From: Lysobacterales bacterium
GTDB taxonomy: Bacteria; Pseudomonadota; Gammaproteobacteria; Xanthomonadales; Marinicellaceae
Reading direction: 5' to 3'
Length of the DNA: 39,030 nucleotides
Assembly (NCBI GenBank): GCA_020442665.1
Contig: JAGRJP010000022.1
Coordinates: forward strand, 19,392 to 58,421
In this document: piece by piece, positions 24,326-32,157 of the stretch
How the letters are laid out: every line of letters starts with the position of its first letter
Position numbering within the stretch: position 1 is the first letter of the stretch
Program-made: the position numbers and the translations under genes
Notes under the pieces: model-generated
What the model saw: the letters and a program-made list of their open reading frames with translations, nothing else
The model's database searches: none
Told to the model about the DNA's origin: nothing

Positions 24326-25572
24326 AACAAATGCGGATAAAGCAAATCAACCATTCGTTGGACATTCACTTCATCACCAATTTGTAAATCAACCGGCGTT
24401 TCATTCAAAACGATAAAACAATTGGCTTGAGCCACCGAAGTTAAACGACCGGAACTTTGATTTCCGGTAACAATCACCTCATATCCAATAGTTGGATCAT
24501 AACTCAATCGAGCTCGAACAAATTCGCGTCGATAATGATGTTTGCTATAACTCTTTGCCATTTTCGCACGAATAAAACCTGTCGTATGGATGGCTTCTCC
24601 TTCTAAAACTCGAAGTGCTGGAATAACAAACTGGCAGAAACTACTAAAACTGGAAACCGGATTTCCAGGTAAACCAAAAAATATAGCTTTCCCGTACTTA
24701 CCGAACAAGAAAGGAAAACCGGGTTTGACATTCACTTTATGAAAGCTAATTTTTCCAAACTCTTTCATAACCTGCAAAGTATAATCTTTATCACCGGCGG
24801 AAACACCACCATTACAAATTATCACAACATTTTCATCGGCATATTGATCCAATTTGGCTTTGATTTGTTGCGGATTATCTTCTAATGAACAAATATCAAT
24901 GACTTCACAATTTTGTGTTTTTAACAAACCCAGCAATGTCGGTCTCACTGAATCGTAAATTTGACCGTATTGCAGTTCATTTCCCGGTTGTATCACTTCA
25001 TCACCACCGGTGAATAAAACAACTTTGACTTTTGAATAGACCTTTAACTCGCCACATCCAACGGAGGAAATCAAACCCAAATCCTGTGATTTAAGGCGAA
25101 GAGCTTGTTCTGCTATCACACTACCTGACTTTATATCAGCACCTGTATTTCTGATACAACCACCTTTCTCGCCAATTTCACGCAAATGAACCTGCGCGTC
25201 TTTAACTTGAGAATTCTCTTTTACAACAACTGTGTCTGCTCCTTCAGGAATAGCTGCTCCGGTCATAATTGGAATGGCACAATTCTCACCCAAAACCACA
25301 TTTCCGGCAACCCCGGCATATTGTGGTTCCTGCAAATCCAGCCAACCTTGCTTTTCCGGTAAGTCTGAGTACCGAATGGCATAACCATCCATCGCACTGT
25401 TATGAAATGCCGGAACATTAACTTGTGCAGTTACACACTCAGCTAAAACCCGATTCACGCAGTTTAACAATTCCACGTTTTCAACTTGTGGAATAAACTG
25501 CTGCTGAGCTTCCGCAAGAATAATTTTTAAAGCCTGAGAATAGGAAATGGACGTCAAATAATCATTTGCCAT
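24322..25572 (-). CDS. moeA: Molybdopterin molybdenumtransferase MoeA
   Basis: The 416-residue length matches E. coli MoeA (411). Hallmarks are 'VPAFHNSAMDGYAIRY' in domain I, 'PIMTGAAIPEGADTVV', 'LFTGGDEVIQPG', 'ICNGGVSAGDKDY' and 'FGLPGNPVSSF'. MoeA hydrolyses adenylylated molybdopterin and inserts molybdate to make active molybdenum cofactor. It overlaps der upstream by 11 bp and the rhodanese-ThiF gene downstream by 4 bp. The other Moco genes (moaA-E, mogA) are not in this window. Confidence 0.95.
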   Translation of the reverse strand: MANDYLTSISYSQALKIILAEAQQQFIPQVENVELLNCVNRVLAECVTAQVNVPAFHNSAMDGYAIRYSDLPEKQGWLDLQEPQYAGVAGNVVLGENCAIPIMTGAAIPEGADTVVVKENSQVKDAQVHLREIGEKGGCIRNTGADIKSGSVIAEQALRLKSQDLGLISSVGCGELKVYSKVKVVLFTGGDEVIQPGNELQYGQIYDSVRPTLLGLLKTQNCEVIDICSLEDNPQQIKAKLDQYADENVVIICNGGVSAGDKDYTLQVMKEFGKISFHKVNVKPGFPFLFGKYGKAIFFGLPGNPVSSFSSFCQFVIPALRVLEGEAIHTTGFIRAKMAKSYSKHHYRREFVRARLSYDPTIGYEVIVTGNQSSGRLTSVAQANCFIVLNETPVDLQIGDEVNVQRMVDLLYPHLL

Positions 25573-26977
25573 ATTTGCTTCCCGTCGTATGGCGATTTAA
25601 CTTATGTCTTCTTGGAGTTTTATTGGGTTGCTTTCTTTTGCCTGCATCTTTATAAGGATTATCACCACTCTTGAATTGCAAAATTATCGGTGCACCTCGT
25701 AGATTAAAAGCAGTCCTGAATTGTTTTTCCAAATATTTGATATAGGCCGGTTTTAAAACATCGGTTCTTGTTCCATGAATCACAATTCTCTGCGGATTTT
25801 GCCCGCCGGCATGAGCATATTTCAATTTTGTCAAACGTCCGTGAACCAAAGGCGGTTGATGAGCCTTGAACGACTCTTTCAAAACTTCAGTCAATTGATT
25901 GGTTTCCAGAACTTTGGTGGCAGCTTCATAAACCAAATCGACTCTATCCATTAGCTCTGATAAACCGGAACCATGTAAAGCTGAAATATAAACCAAAGGA
26001 ACCCATTGAAATGCTGTCATTCGGCGTGCAAATTCAGACTTGATGTTATTTTTGTGTTCTTCAGATAGATGATCCCATTTGTTTAATGCAATAACAACAG
26101 CACGAGCATTGTTGTTTATGAGTCCAAGCAAATGCATGTCTTGGTCAGTCAATCCTTCCTGAGCATCAACTAGAAGCACACAAACTTGTGATTTATCAAT
26201 CGCTTGAAGAGTCTTGATGACACTGAATTTCTCGATACCTTCTCCAACTTTTGAGCGTTTTCTCACTCCGGCAGTATCAACCAAAGTATAATCTTTTCCA
26301 TCCCAATCCAAGGGTAAACTAATAGTGTCTCGCGTTGTCCCGGGCATATCAAATGCCAATACTCTGTCCTCACCCAGCAAACGGTTCACTAAAGTTGATT
26401 TTCCAACATTAGGTCGTCCAATAATTGCTAAATTTGGACCTTTAGTTTCAGGAATCATGTCTTGTTCAGAATCTTCTTTTTCTAAGCTCTGACAAAATTC
26501 TTCGATTTTGAATTTTAATGTCGCTATATTTCGTTTATGAACCGCTGCGATAGGAAGAATCTCCTCAAGACCCAGCTGATAAAAATCCACAACTGCAAGA
26601 TCTTCATCTTGTCCGTCAATTTTATTGACAAGGAGAAAAACTGGCTTATTGGTATTTCTTAAACTCTGAAGGATTTTTTTATCATTATCCATAAGCCCGG
26701 ATTTGGCATCCACCAAAAACAAAATCAAATCAGACTCTGATATTGCCGTTTCAACCTGTGAATTCATGAGTTCAGAGAGGTTTCCCTCATCGCCGAGTAA
26801 TCCACCGGTATCAACTAAAATAGCATTCGAGTTATTGACCTGGAAAGTTCCATATTGCCGATCTCTGGTTAGCCCGGGGAAATCGGCGACCAAGGCGTCT
26901 CTGGTGTTGGTTAGAATGTTGAATAAGGTTGATTTTCCTACATTAGGACGACCCACCAAGGCGATTACAGGAACCAT
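25562..26977 (-). CDS. der: Ribosome biogenesis GTPase Der (EngA)
   Basis: The 471-residue protein has two tandem G domains. In the first, G1 is GRPNVGKST near residue 8, with DFPGLTRDRQ and NKID. In the second, G1 is GRPNVGKST near residue 187, with DMPGTTRDTI, 'VDTAGVRKRSKV' and NKWD. A C-terminal KH-like domain follows (from about 350) and then a basic tail (GKRKQPNKTPRRHKLNRHT). Der is an essential GTPase for 50S subunit assembly. It follows bamB by 15 bases, the usual gammaproteobacterial bamB-der order. Confidence 0.97.
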   Translation of the reverse strand: MVPVIALVGRPNVGKSTLFNILTNTRDALVADFPGLTRDRQYGTFQVNNSNAILVDTGGLLGDEGNLSELMNSQVETAISESDLILFLVDAKSGLMDNDKKILQSLRNTNKPVFLLVNKIDGQDEDLAVVDFYQLGLEEILPIAAVHKRNIATLKFKIEEFCQSLEKEDSEQDMIPETKGPNLAIIGRPNVGKSTLVNRLLGEDRVLAFDMPGTTRDTISLPLDWDGKDYTLVDTAGVRKRSKVGEGIEKFSVIKTLQAIDKSQVCVLLVDAQEGLTDQDMHLLGLINNNARAVVIALNKWDHLSEEHKNNIKSEFARRMTAFQWVPLVYISALHGSGLSELMDRVDLVYEAATKVLETNQLTEVLKESFKAHQPPLVHGRLTKLKYAHAGGQNPQRIVIHGTRTDVLKPAYIKYLEKQFRTAFNLRGAPIILQFKSGDNPYKDAGKRKQPNKTPRRHKLNRHTTGSKYGK

Positions 26978-26992
26978 AATTCATCTCACTAA

Positions 26993-28138
26993 TTATCTTG
27001 AATACTCAAAAGCTGTGAGTGTTCCGTCTTTGTTATAGGAAATAACTGTTGAACCACTGATGACCGGAGCTGAATAAAACGAGTCTTTACCCATACGATT
27101 GCGTGCCAGAGTTTTACCATCTGTTCCGTCAATTACATGAATATAACCATCGACATCTCCAACAATAATATCACCAAGATAAAATACCGGACGTGTCAAC
27201 ATACGATATTTATATTCTGTGGTTTTCCATTTTTTACTACCATCAGTGCGGTTGAGCGCATGAACATTGGATAAATCATCCAACACAAATAAATCTGTAC
27301 GAGATGCGGTCACTCCATTGGCTGAACCCACATCTTGTGACCACATGACCCGACCGGATTCTGTGGCAACGGCAACTGTTTTACCATCTGCACTTGAAAG
27401 GTACAAATCGGTAGCAATCAATGCCATGTTGCCGTCGATATCAACGATTCGAGCCAATTCTGTTTTACCTTGTGTATCAATCACACTTTGCAACCAAATC
27501 ACATCTCCGCTTTCTTGTTTAATCGCTGCAACTTTTCCATTATCAAAACCGATATAAACGCGCCCTGCTCTCACGATTGGCTTGGAGTTTCCACGAAGTG
27601 TCAGATTAGGAATATTAGTATCAAACAACCACTCGCGGTTGCCATTTTCAGCATTAAGTGCATAAACTTTTCCGTCTTGAGCACGAACAATTGCCATATT
27701 ATTTTCAATCACCGGAGGTGATAAAATTTCAGATGATAGCAATGATTTCCAAATCATAGCACCAGTTTCTTTGTTTAAAGCTATGACCTGACCTTCAGGA
27801 GTTCCCAAAAGCAGTATATCACTGCCGACACCCGGACCGGCACTCAGTTCAACTTCCAAGTCAGTTGACCAAATTGTGCTGCCATTTTGTAGATCCAGCT
27901 TTAAAACATTTCCTTTTTTATCAGCAACGAATACATCTTTACCATCAACAAAAGGAATCAATTCATATCCGAATGCTTTGTCACCACTATCTAATTTTTT
28001 AGTCCAAAGAGTTTTAAAATGACCTTGTTGGGTGATTTTTTCCAACTCAACAGGCTCAAATTTTTTATCCTTTTTATTGGATGAGCATGAGATGGTAAAA
28101 AGCAATGTCAGAAATAATACAGATAAAATTCTTTGCAT
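26993..28138 (-). CDS. bamB: Outer membrane protein assembly lipoprotein BamB
   Basis: The 381-residue protein has a lipoprotein signal (MQRILSVLFLTLLFTISC, lipobox TISC). An eight-bladed PQQ/WD-like beta-propeller follows, with repeated 'G.v.ALn..tG...W' motifs ('GQVIALNKETGAMIWKSLL', 'GKVYALNAENGNREWLFD', 'GKVAAIKQESGDVIWLQ'). BamB is the scaffold lipoprotein of the BAM complex that inserts outer-membrane beta-barrels. Length and neighbours (yfgM-like upstream, der downstream) match E. coli (392 residues). Confidence 0.95.
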   Translation of the reverse strand: MQRILSVLFLTLLFTISCSSNKKDKKFEPVELEKITQQGHFKTLWTKKLDSGDKAFGYELIPFVDGKDVFVADKKGNVLKLDLQNGSTIWSTDLEVELSAGPGVGSDILLLGTPEGQVIALNKETGAMIWKSLLSSEILSPPVIENNMAIVRAQDGKVYALNAENGNREWLFDTNIPNLTLRGNSKPIVRAGRVYIGFDNGKVAAIKQESGDVIWLQSVIDTQGKTELARIVDIDGNMALIATDLYLSSADGKTVAVATESGRVMWSQDVGSANGVTASRTDLFVLDDLSNVHALNRTDGSKKWKTTEYKYRMLTRPVFYLGDIIVGDVDGYIHVIDGTDGKTLARNRMGKDSFYSAPVISGSTVISYNKDGTLTAFEYSR

Positions 28139-28189
28139 AAAAACCTCAAGTGTTCTTGTTGTGTGAATTGAGACTATCAGAAAATCCGG

Positions 28190-28813
28190 TTAAGAGTTTT
28201 CCAGCTTCATTTCAATATTTCTTTTTCCAGAGTAACCCTCACCGGCATCAATTGCTGCTTGATAAGATGCTTTGGCCTTCTCAGCTTCACCTTTAGCAAT
28301 ATAGGCATCTCCCTCAACTTCTTTTGCTATAGAGGAAAAAGATTCAATTGTAATTCCTTTCACCTGTGTTAAAGCCTCATCATGTTTTGCCATTGCATTA
28401 TAAACTCTGGCCAAGCGTAATTTAGCAAATTCAGTAATTAATTGATCCGGTTTCAGGCTAATTACTTTATTTAATTCAACTGTTGCTTTTTCCAATTCGT
28501 TTTTCGCTACAAACTCTTTAGCTAAACGTAAATGTCCTTCTATCAGGTAAAAATTAGTGCCGTATTGACTCTCAATTTCAGACAGTTTTGTTTGAGCATC
28601 AGCAAATTCGGAAAGTTCAACAATATCAGAAAAAGATTGGTATTGTTTTGCCATTTCGAAGCGTTTTTCCTGTTCCTTGGCTTTCCAATAATTAATACCA
28701 AAAACACCGCCAAGACCAATGACAATACCTAAAGCTATCGTCATCCAGTTATTTTTTATCCACTCTTTGACCAGTTTTTCCTGTTCAAAATCATCGTATT
28801 CGTCAAATGCCAT
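28190..28813 (-). CDS. YfgM-like TPR-repeat inner membrane protein
   Basis: The 207-residue protein starts with a cytoplasmic acidic segment (MAFDEYDDFEQEKLVKEWIK), one transmembrane helix (about 23-43, NWMTIALGIVIGLGGVFGINYW) and a periplasmic TPR-type helical domain ('LEKATVELNKVISLKP', 'KAKASYQAAIDAG'). This matches YfgM (206 residues in E. coli), a partner of the SecYEG translocon and PpiD with a role in periplasmic chaperoning. It lies directly upstream of bamB, as usual. The Shine-Dalgarno CAGGA is 8 to 12 bases before the ATG. Confidence 0.9.
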   Translation of the reverse strand: MAFDEYDDFEQEKLVKEWIKNNWMTIALGIVIGLGGVFGINYWKAKEQEKRFEMAKQYQSFSDIVELSEFADAQTKLSEIESQYGTNFYLIEGHLRLAKEFVAKNELEKATVELNKVISLKPDQLITEFAKLRLARVYNAMAKHDEALTQVKGITIESFSSIAKEVEGDAYIAKGEAEKAKASYQAAIDAGEGYSGKRNIEMKLENS

Positions 28814-28920
28814 GAATTCTATCCTGTTGTTATTAAATTAATTTTTTGAACACAAACAATATTGTGCAAATAAAGGAACGCTATATTAGCCTAAATCTGT
28901 TTTTTTTTCATTAGAAAATA

Positions 28921-28949
28921 AAAAAGGCTACAAAAAATGTAGCCTTTTT
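28921..28949 (-). terminator. Terminator of tRNA-Asn
   Basis: AAAAAGGCTAC (28921-28931) pairs over 11 bp with GTAGCCTTTTT (28939-28949) around a 7-base loop. Read on the minus strand it follows the tRNA 3' end by 7 bases and ends in a T-run. Confidence 0.85.
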
Positions 28950-28956
28950 CGATATT

Positions 28957-29032
<76 letters not shown>

Positions 29033-29048
29033 ATAAATTAGAGGACGC

Positions 29049-29076
29049 ATTTTAACTTAAAAGATGATTCTGTCAA
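29049..29076 (-). promoter_or_regulatory. Promoter of tRNA-Asn
   Basis: On the minus strand a perfect -35 TTGACA (29071-29076), 16-bp spacer and -10 TAAAAT (29049-29054) lie just upstream of the tRNA. The -10 is followed by GCGTCC, a GC-rich discriminator of the kind found at stringently controlled stable-RNA promoters. Confidence 0.75.
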
Positions 29077-29089
29077 CAACTTTACAAAC

Positions 29090-29818
29090 TTATTTTAACT
29101 TTTTTTCCAGCTTTGTTAAAAAGCCCCTCAAAATGTCCACTTCATGATTTCTTAGACGAGCTCGATTGTATAATAATCGTAATTTTGTTCGTATCGAATC
29201 ATGTCCCTCCATGCGTAAATACATTGCATCTTCCATAACTTTGAAATAGTGCTGATAAAAACTCTCCATAGCATCTGCATTCACTAAATCTCCCTCATTC
29301 GGTTCAGTAAATTCGTTATTAAATTCAATGTTCTCAAGTGATTGCATACGACACTCATAAGCCATTACTTGCACAGCAGAAGCTAAATTCAATGATGAAA
29401 AACTTTCAACAGTCGGTAATCGAACCAAACAATGGCACCTCTCAACTTCTTCATTAGTCATGCCATATTGTTCCTTACCAAACACTAACGCCACCTGATG
29501 CTTTTTCGATTCTTCAATTAACAGTTTTGCGGCTTCTCTGCCATCAATTACTGGAATATCTAAATGTCTTTTTCTTGCTGTCGTGCCAATTACTAACTTA
29601 CAGTCAGAAATGGATTCATCTATATGGTTACAAACTTTAGCATTTGCCAACAAATCATCGGCACCGGATGCTCTTTTTGTCGCTTCCACATTTGGAAAAA
29701 GTTTAGGATTCACTAATGCCAAATCATTAATTCCCATTGTTTTCATCGCTCGAGCAGCGGCACCAATATTTCCCGCATGAGTAGTTGATAAAAGCACAAA
29801 GCGAAGATTTTCAAACAT
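29090..29818 (-). CDS. trmJ: tRNA (cytidine/uridine-2'-O)-methyltransferase TrmJ
   Basis: The 242-residue SPOUT methyltransferase modifies ribose of nucleotide 32 in the tRNA anticodon loop. Signatures are 'TTHAGNIGAAARAMKTMG', 'LVIGTTARKR', 'ALVFGKEQYGMTNEE' and 'SSLNLASAVQVMAYE', which forms the SAM-binding trefoil knot. A C-terminal helical extension runs to the end ('LRLLYNRARLRNHEVDILRG'). The frame extends to an ATG at 29881, but E. coli TrmJ starts at the residue equivalent to MFENLRFVL, so 29818 is chosen. It is divergent from suhB, a common gammaproteobacterial arrangement. Confidence 0.93.
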   Translation of the reverse strand: MFENLRFVLLSTTHAGNIGAAARAMKTMGINDLALVNPKLFPNVEATKRASGADDLLANAKVCNHIDESISDCKLVIGTTARKRHLDIPVIDGREAAKLLIEESKKHQVALVFGKEQYGMTNEEVERCHCLVRLPTVESFSSLNLASAVQVMAYECRMQSLENIEFNNEFTEPNEGDLVNADAMESFYQHYFKVMEDAMYLRMEGHDSIRTKLRLLYNRARLRNHEVDILRGFLTKLEKKLK

Positions 29819-29934
29819 AATTTCTATATTAAAAACTTGTAAAGGCTGTATTTTAGCGAAAATTGATGCGATTAAATACATAAATTCCTAAATAAAAGTT
29901 ATCATACCCGCCTGTTTGAAAATGACGATATCTA

Positions 29935-30723
29935 ATGCGACAACCCGAAATCAATATTGCTGAAAAAGCCGCTTTTAAAGCTGGTAGTGTTCTAATGCGT
30001 ATGCAAAAGCAAGTGCATTTGCTTCATGTAGTGAAGAAAAAAGAAAACGACTTTGCTTCAATAGCCGACAAAGCATCTGAGCAAGCAATTATTGAAACGA
30101 TTTTAAAAGCTCATCCTGATCATGCCATTCTGGCAGAAGAAGGTGGTTTGCTTGGTAACGAAAATTCGAATCACGTCTGGATCATTGACCCTCTGGATGG
30201 CACGACCAACTTCCTGCACGGATTTCCGCATTATGCGATTTCTATTGCTTTGCAAATTGATGGCGAAATCAGACATGGCTTGATTCATGACCCGGTTCGA
30301 GATGAAACATTTTATGCCAGCAAAGGACATGGTGCTTATCTCAACGACAGCCGGATTCGTATTGACAGTAAAGCTACTTTACAGGACAGCATTATCGCAA
30401 CCGGTTTTCCATTTAGAAAACGTGAAGTTTTTAATCGTTATATGTTGCAATTTAAATCAATTTTCAAATCCGTTGCAGACATCCGCAGAGCTGGTTCAGC
30501 AGCACTAGATTTAGCTTATGTTGCATCCGGAAGAGTTGGTGGATTCTGGGAAATGGGCCTTGAAAAATGGGACATGGCAGCCGGAAGTTTAATCATTCGC
30601 GAAGCCGGTGGTGATTGTACTGATTTCAATCTTAAAAACGAATTTCTTGAAAGTGGCAATATTATTGCAGGAAATCTGAATGTCATAGCTGCTTTGCAGA
30701 ATAAGATTAAGGCGTCGATGTAG
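29935..30723 (+). CDS. suhB: Inositol monophosphatase family protein SuhB
   Basis: The 262-residue length matches E. coli SuhB (267). Metal and phosphate motifs of the family are seen: AEEGG (about 67-71), the signature 'WIIDPLDGTTNFLHGFPHYA' and 'WEMGLEKWDMAAGSLIIREAGG'. SuhB hydrolyses inositol-1-phosphate and in E. coli also joins the rRNA transcription antitermination complex through NusA and RNA polymerase. Divergent from trmJ with a 116-base gap. Confidence 0.95.
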   Translation: MRQPEINIAEKAAFKAGSVLMRMQKQVHLLHVVKKKENDFASIADKASEQAIIETILKAHPDHAILAEEGGLLGNENSNHVWIIDPLDGTTNFLHGFPHYAISIALQIDGEIRHGLIHDPVRDETFYASKGHGAYLNDSRIRIDSKATLQDSIIATGFPFRKREVFNRYMLQFKSIFKSVADIRRAGSAALDLAYVASGRVGGFWEMGLEKWDMAAGSLIIREAGGDCTDFNLKNEFLESGNIIAGNLNVIAALQNKIKASM

Positions 30724-30728
30724 TCACA

Positions 30729-30780
30729 ATTAAATTCTCCATTTGAAGGGAGATTGCAGAGGGATGTTTTTCTTTTTGAG
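30729..30780. repeat. Possible interspersed hairpin element after suhB
   Basis: TCTCC (30736-30740) pairs with GGAGA (30749-30753), followed by GATTGCAGAGGGATG and a T-rich tract at 30766-30776. The whole sequence resembles, from memory, an intergenic element found in several bacterial genomes (CTCC-TTTGAAGGGAG-ATTGCAGAGGG). The T-rich tract could terminate suhB. I cannot confirm other copies within this window. Confidence 0.3.
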
Positions 30781-30842
30781 TGTATTAAAGCAACTCCATT
30801 ATATTATACTGTGCTAAGTCAGCAAAAGTATGATTTAAGATT

Positions 30843-31270
30843 TTAACATTTAACAATGCTAACAATTCCAAGAAACAACCCGACAAAGCCAAGTATCACA
30901 CTCAGAACAACTAGCTGATACGGTGCTCTGAATGATAAATTCGGATGCTTCCAATGAGCGATAAATTTTTCAACTAAATTAGCAGGTTTTAAATTTAACT
31001 CACAAGTATAGAAATTTTTTCATCTTTAGAGCCATTAATTTCTAACTCAAGTCTTGAGTCATAATCCAATTCAATTTCATCTCTACCTAGCCCAGAACTT
31101 CCTGAACCAAGTACTCTTCTATATAGCTTCTTTTGACCATTACTCACAGTTACCCAAGAATTACGGCCACCCAAGTCCTTTTGCAGGCTGTTATAAACAC
31201 GAATTACTGTAAATGCATCATAATCATGATCACGACTAAAGTCACGAAATCTTTTAGCTTCTATTTTCAT
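30843..31270 (-). pseudogene. Small gene split by an A6 run: soluble domain plus membrane anchor
   Basis: The zero-frame product is 91 residues (ATG 31268-31270 with GGAG 6 bases upstream; stop at 30995-30997): MKIEAKRFRDFSRDHDYDAF... ending in DEKISILVS. At a run of six A (minus strand of 31015-31020, within GATGAAAAAATTTC) a -1 shift opens a second frame. It continues 57 more residues (NFYTCELNLKPANLVEKF...) to a stop at 30843-30845 and contains a transmembrane helix (YQLVVLSVILGFVGLFLGIV). The second frame has no ATG of its own. Either the gene carries an indel (or sequencing error) or it uses programmed slippage. The joined product would be 142 residues. No family recognised. Confidence 0.5.
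30995..31270 (-). CDS. Hypothetical small basic protein (zero-frame product)
   Basis: The 91-residue product is highly charged (Arg/Asp/Lys-rich) with a likely beta-rich fold: 'FTVIRVYNSLQKDLGGRNSW', then 'RRVLGSGSSGLGRDEIELDY' and 'RLELEINGSKDEK'. It has no signal peptide or transmembrane helix. The GTG at 31280 is a possible alternative start, but GGAG is placed ideally for the ATG at 31270. The C-terminal six residues may be an artefact of the frame shift described for 30843-31270. Unknown function. Confidence 0.5.
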   Translation of the reverse strand: MKIEAKRFRDFSRDHDYDAFTVIRVYNSLQKDLGGRNSWVTVSNGQKKLYRRVLGSGSSGLGRDEIELDYDSRLELEINGSKDEKISILVS

Positions 31271-31310
31271 TATTATCTCCACATCTTATTGCACAGTAAT
31301 TAGTATCTTA

Positions 31311-31375
31311 GTATGGGCTCTGCCCATCACCCATTATTTATTCCTTGAAAGAGGTGGGCAAAGCCCATCCTACCA
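31311..31375. repeat. REP-like inverted pair of GGGC palindromes
   Basis: Two small palindromes, ATGGGC-TCT-GCCCAT (31313-31327) and TGGGC-AAA-GCCCA (31355-31367), lie 27 bases apart and are inverted copies of one another (GTAtGGGCTCTGCCCATCACC versus the minus strand of GGTGGGCAAAGCCCATCCTAC). This is the layout of a REP/BIME-type repetitive extragenic palindrome pair, whose mobile units of this GGGC type I know from other gammaproteobacteria. Confidence 0.6.
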
Positions 31376-31895
31376 TTCTCTTTGATAAAAATATGCCCGT
31401 AATCAAAATCAAATTTAACAATATTAGTATTGCTAAAGTACTTAGAGATGATATTTCTTGTATTTCTCGAGGGGATTCGTTGTAAAGCGTTACTTGATAA
31501 TCTCGAACCCACCATCCCGAATCTGATTGAAAAGGCAGTGGTAATTCAGCACAAGGATCTATATTATTATTTCCACCTTGCCATGAGTCCCAGCTAACAA
31601 GTACTCCTGCAATATTATTAGAGGAAAAAGTGCAAACAACAGTACCTAATAACCCCGCTGGCAAGTTAGTTGGTTGGTTACATCCGTTACACCAGGAAGG
31701 ATTAGACTCTAACAAAACAACACGACTACCTTGGTTATATGAAGAAATAAATGTAGTTATAGAGTTATTATAATTATATTCTGGGTTATTAGGATCAGCA
31801 AAATCTGATTGAGCCTGCAAATAATTAGGGAACAATATCATAGCATAAATAGCAATAATCAATAACAATTTAAATTTATTGAGTAATAGGCACAT
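31338..31895 (-). CDS. Putative secreted protein with IPTL-CTERM-like sorting tail, C-terminus from a repeat
   Basis: The 185-residue protein has a signal peptide (about 1-28, MCLLLNKFKLLLIIAIYAMI..LQA). The Cys-containing extracytoplasmic middle has 'SNPSWCNGCNQPTNLP' and 'VCTFSSNNIAGVLVSWDSW'. The C-terminal segment, 'IQEISSLSTLAILILLNLIL' followed by ITGIFLSKR, looks like an IPTL-CTERM exosortase-type sorting signal: short motif, hydrophobic helix, basic cluster. The last 12 residues (MVGWALPTSFKE) are encoded by the adjacent REP-like element, so the original stop was probably lost or displaced. Function unknown. Confidence 0.6.
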   Translation of the reverse strand: MCLLLNKFKLLLIIAIYAMILFPNYLQAQSDFADPNNPEYNYNNSITTFISSYNQGSRVVLLESNPSWCNGCNQPTNLPAGLLGTVVCTFSSNNIAGVLVSWDSWQGGNNNIDPCAELPLPFQSDSGWWVRDYQVTLYNESPREIQEISSLSTLAILILLNLILITGIFLSKRMVGWALPTSFKE

Positions 31896-31960
31896 TGTAG
31901 CAGTATAAATGGTTTGAATATTTCATTCTACATAAGAAAGCTTCAACTATTAGTTTTAAA

Positions 31961-32140
31961 CTATATTCTGATAATTTTATCTGAATAACATTTCAATAAC
32001 AACGCACCATCAATTGGAATAAACTTACTAAGTACCATCCGGGTATCAGGCATATCAGGATTGAAAACCCAAAGCGGAGAAAAGCCACTTGCAAAAGAGT
32101 TAAAAGAAAGAACTAGTAGAAAGAAATTTACGTTTTTCAT
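31961..32140 (-). CDS. Possible small exported protein
   Basis: The product is 59 residues from the ATG at 32138-32140 (MKNVNFFLLVLSFNSFASGF); an ATG at 32149 would add MYP in front. The N-terminus looks like a signal peptide with cleavage after FAS or ASG. The remaining 35-40 residues have no recognised motif. The gene lies 17 bases downstream of the gspC stop on the same strand. It may be a real small gene or the decayed 5' end of a larger one. Confidence 0.35.
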   Translation of the reverse strand: MKNVNFFLLVLSFNSFASGFSPLWVFNPDMPDTRMVLSKFIPIDGALLLKCYSDKIIRI

Positions 32141-32157
32141 GGGATACATTTGTAACT

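Noticed and set aside
26703..27038. 111-residue plus-strand ORF antisense to der
   Set aside because: It lies fully over der/bamB, has no Shine-Dalgarno or recognisable domain; a shadow of the G1 region.
29819..29881. Longer N-terminus for TrmJ from ATG 29881
   Set aside because: TrmJ homologs begin at the residue equivalent to MFENLRFVL; the extra 21 residues are hydrophobic and not family-like.
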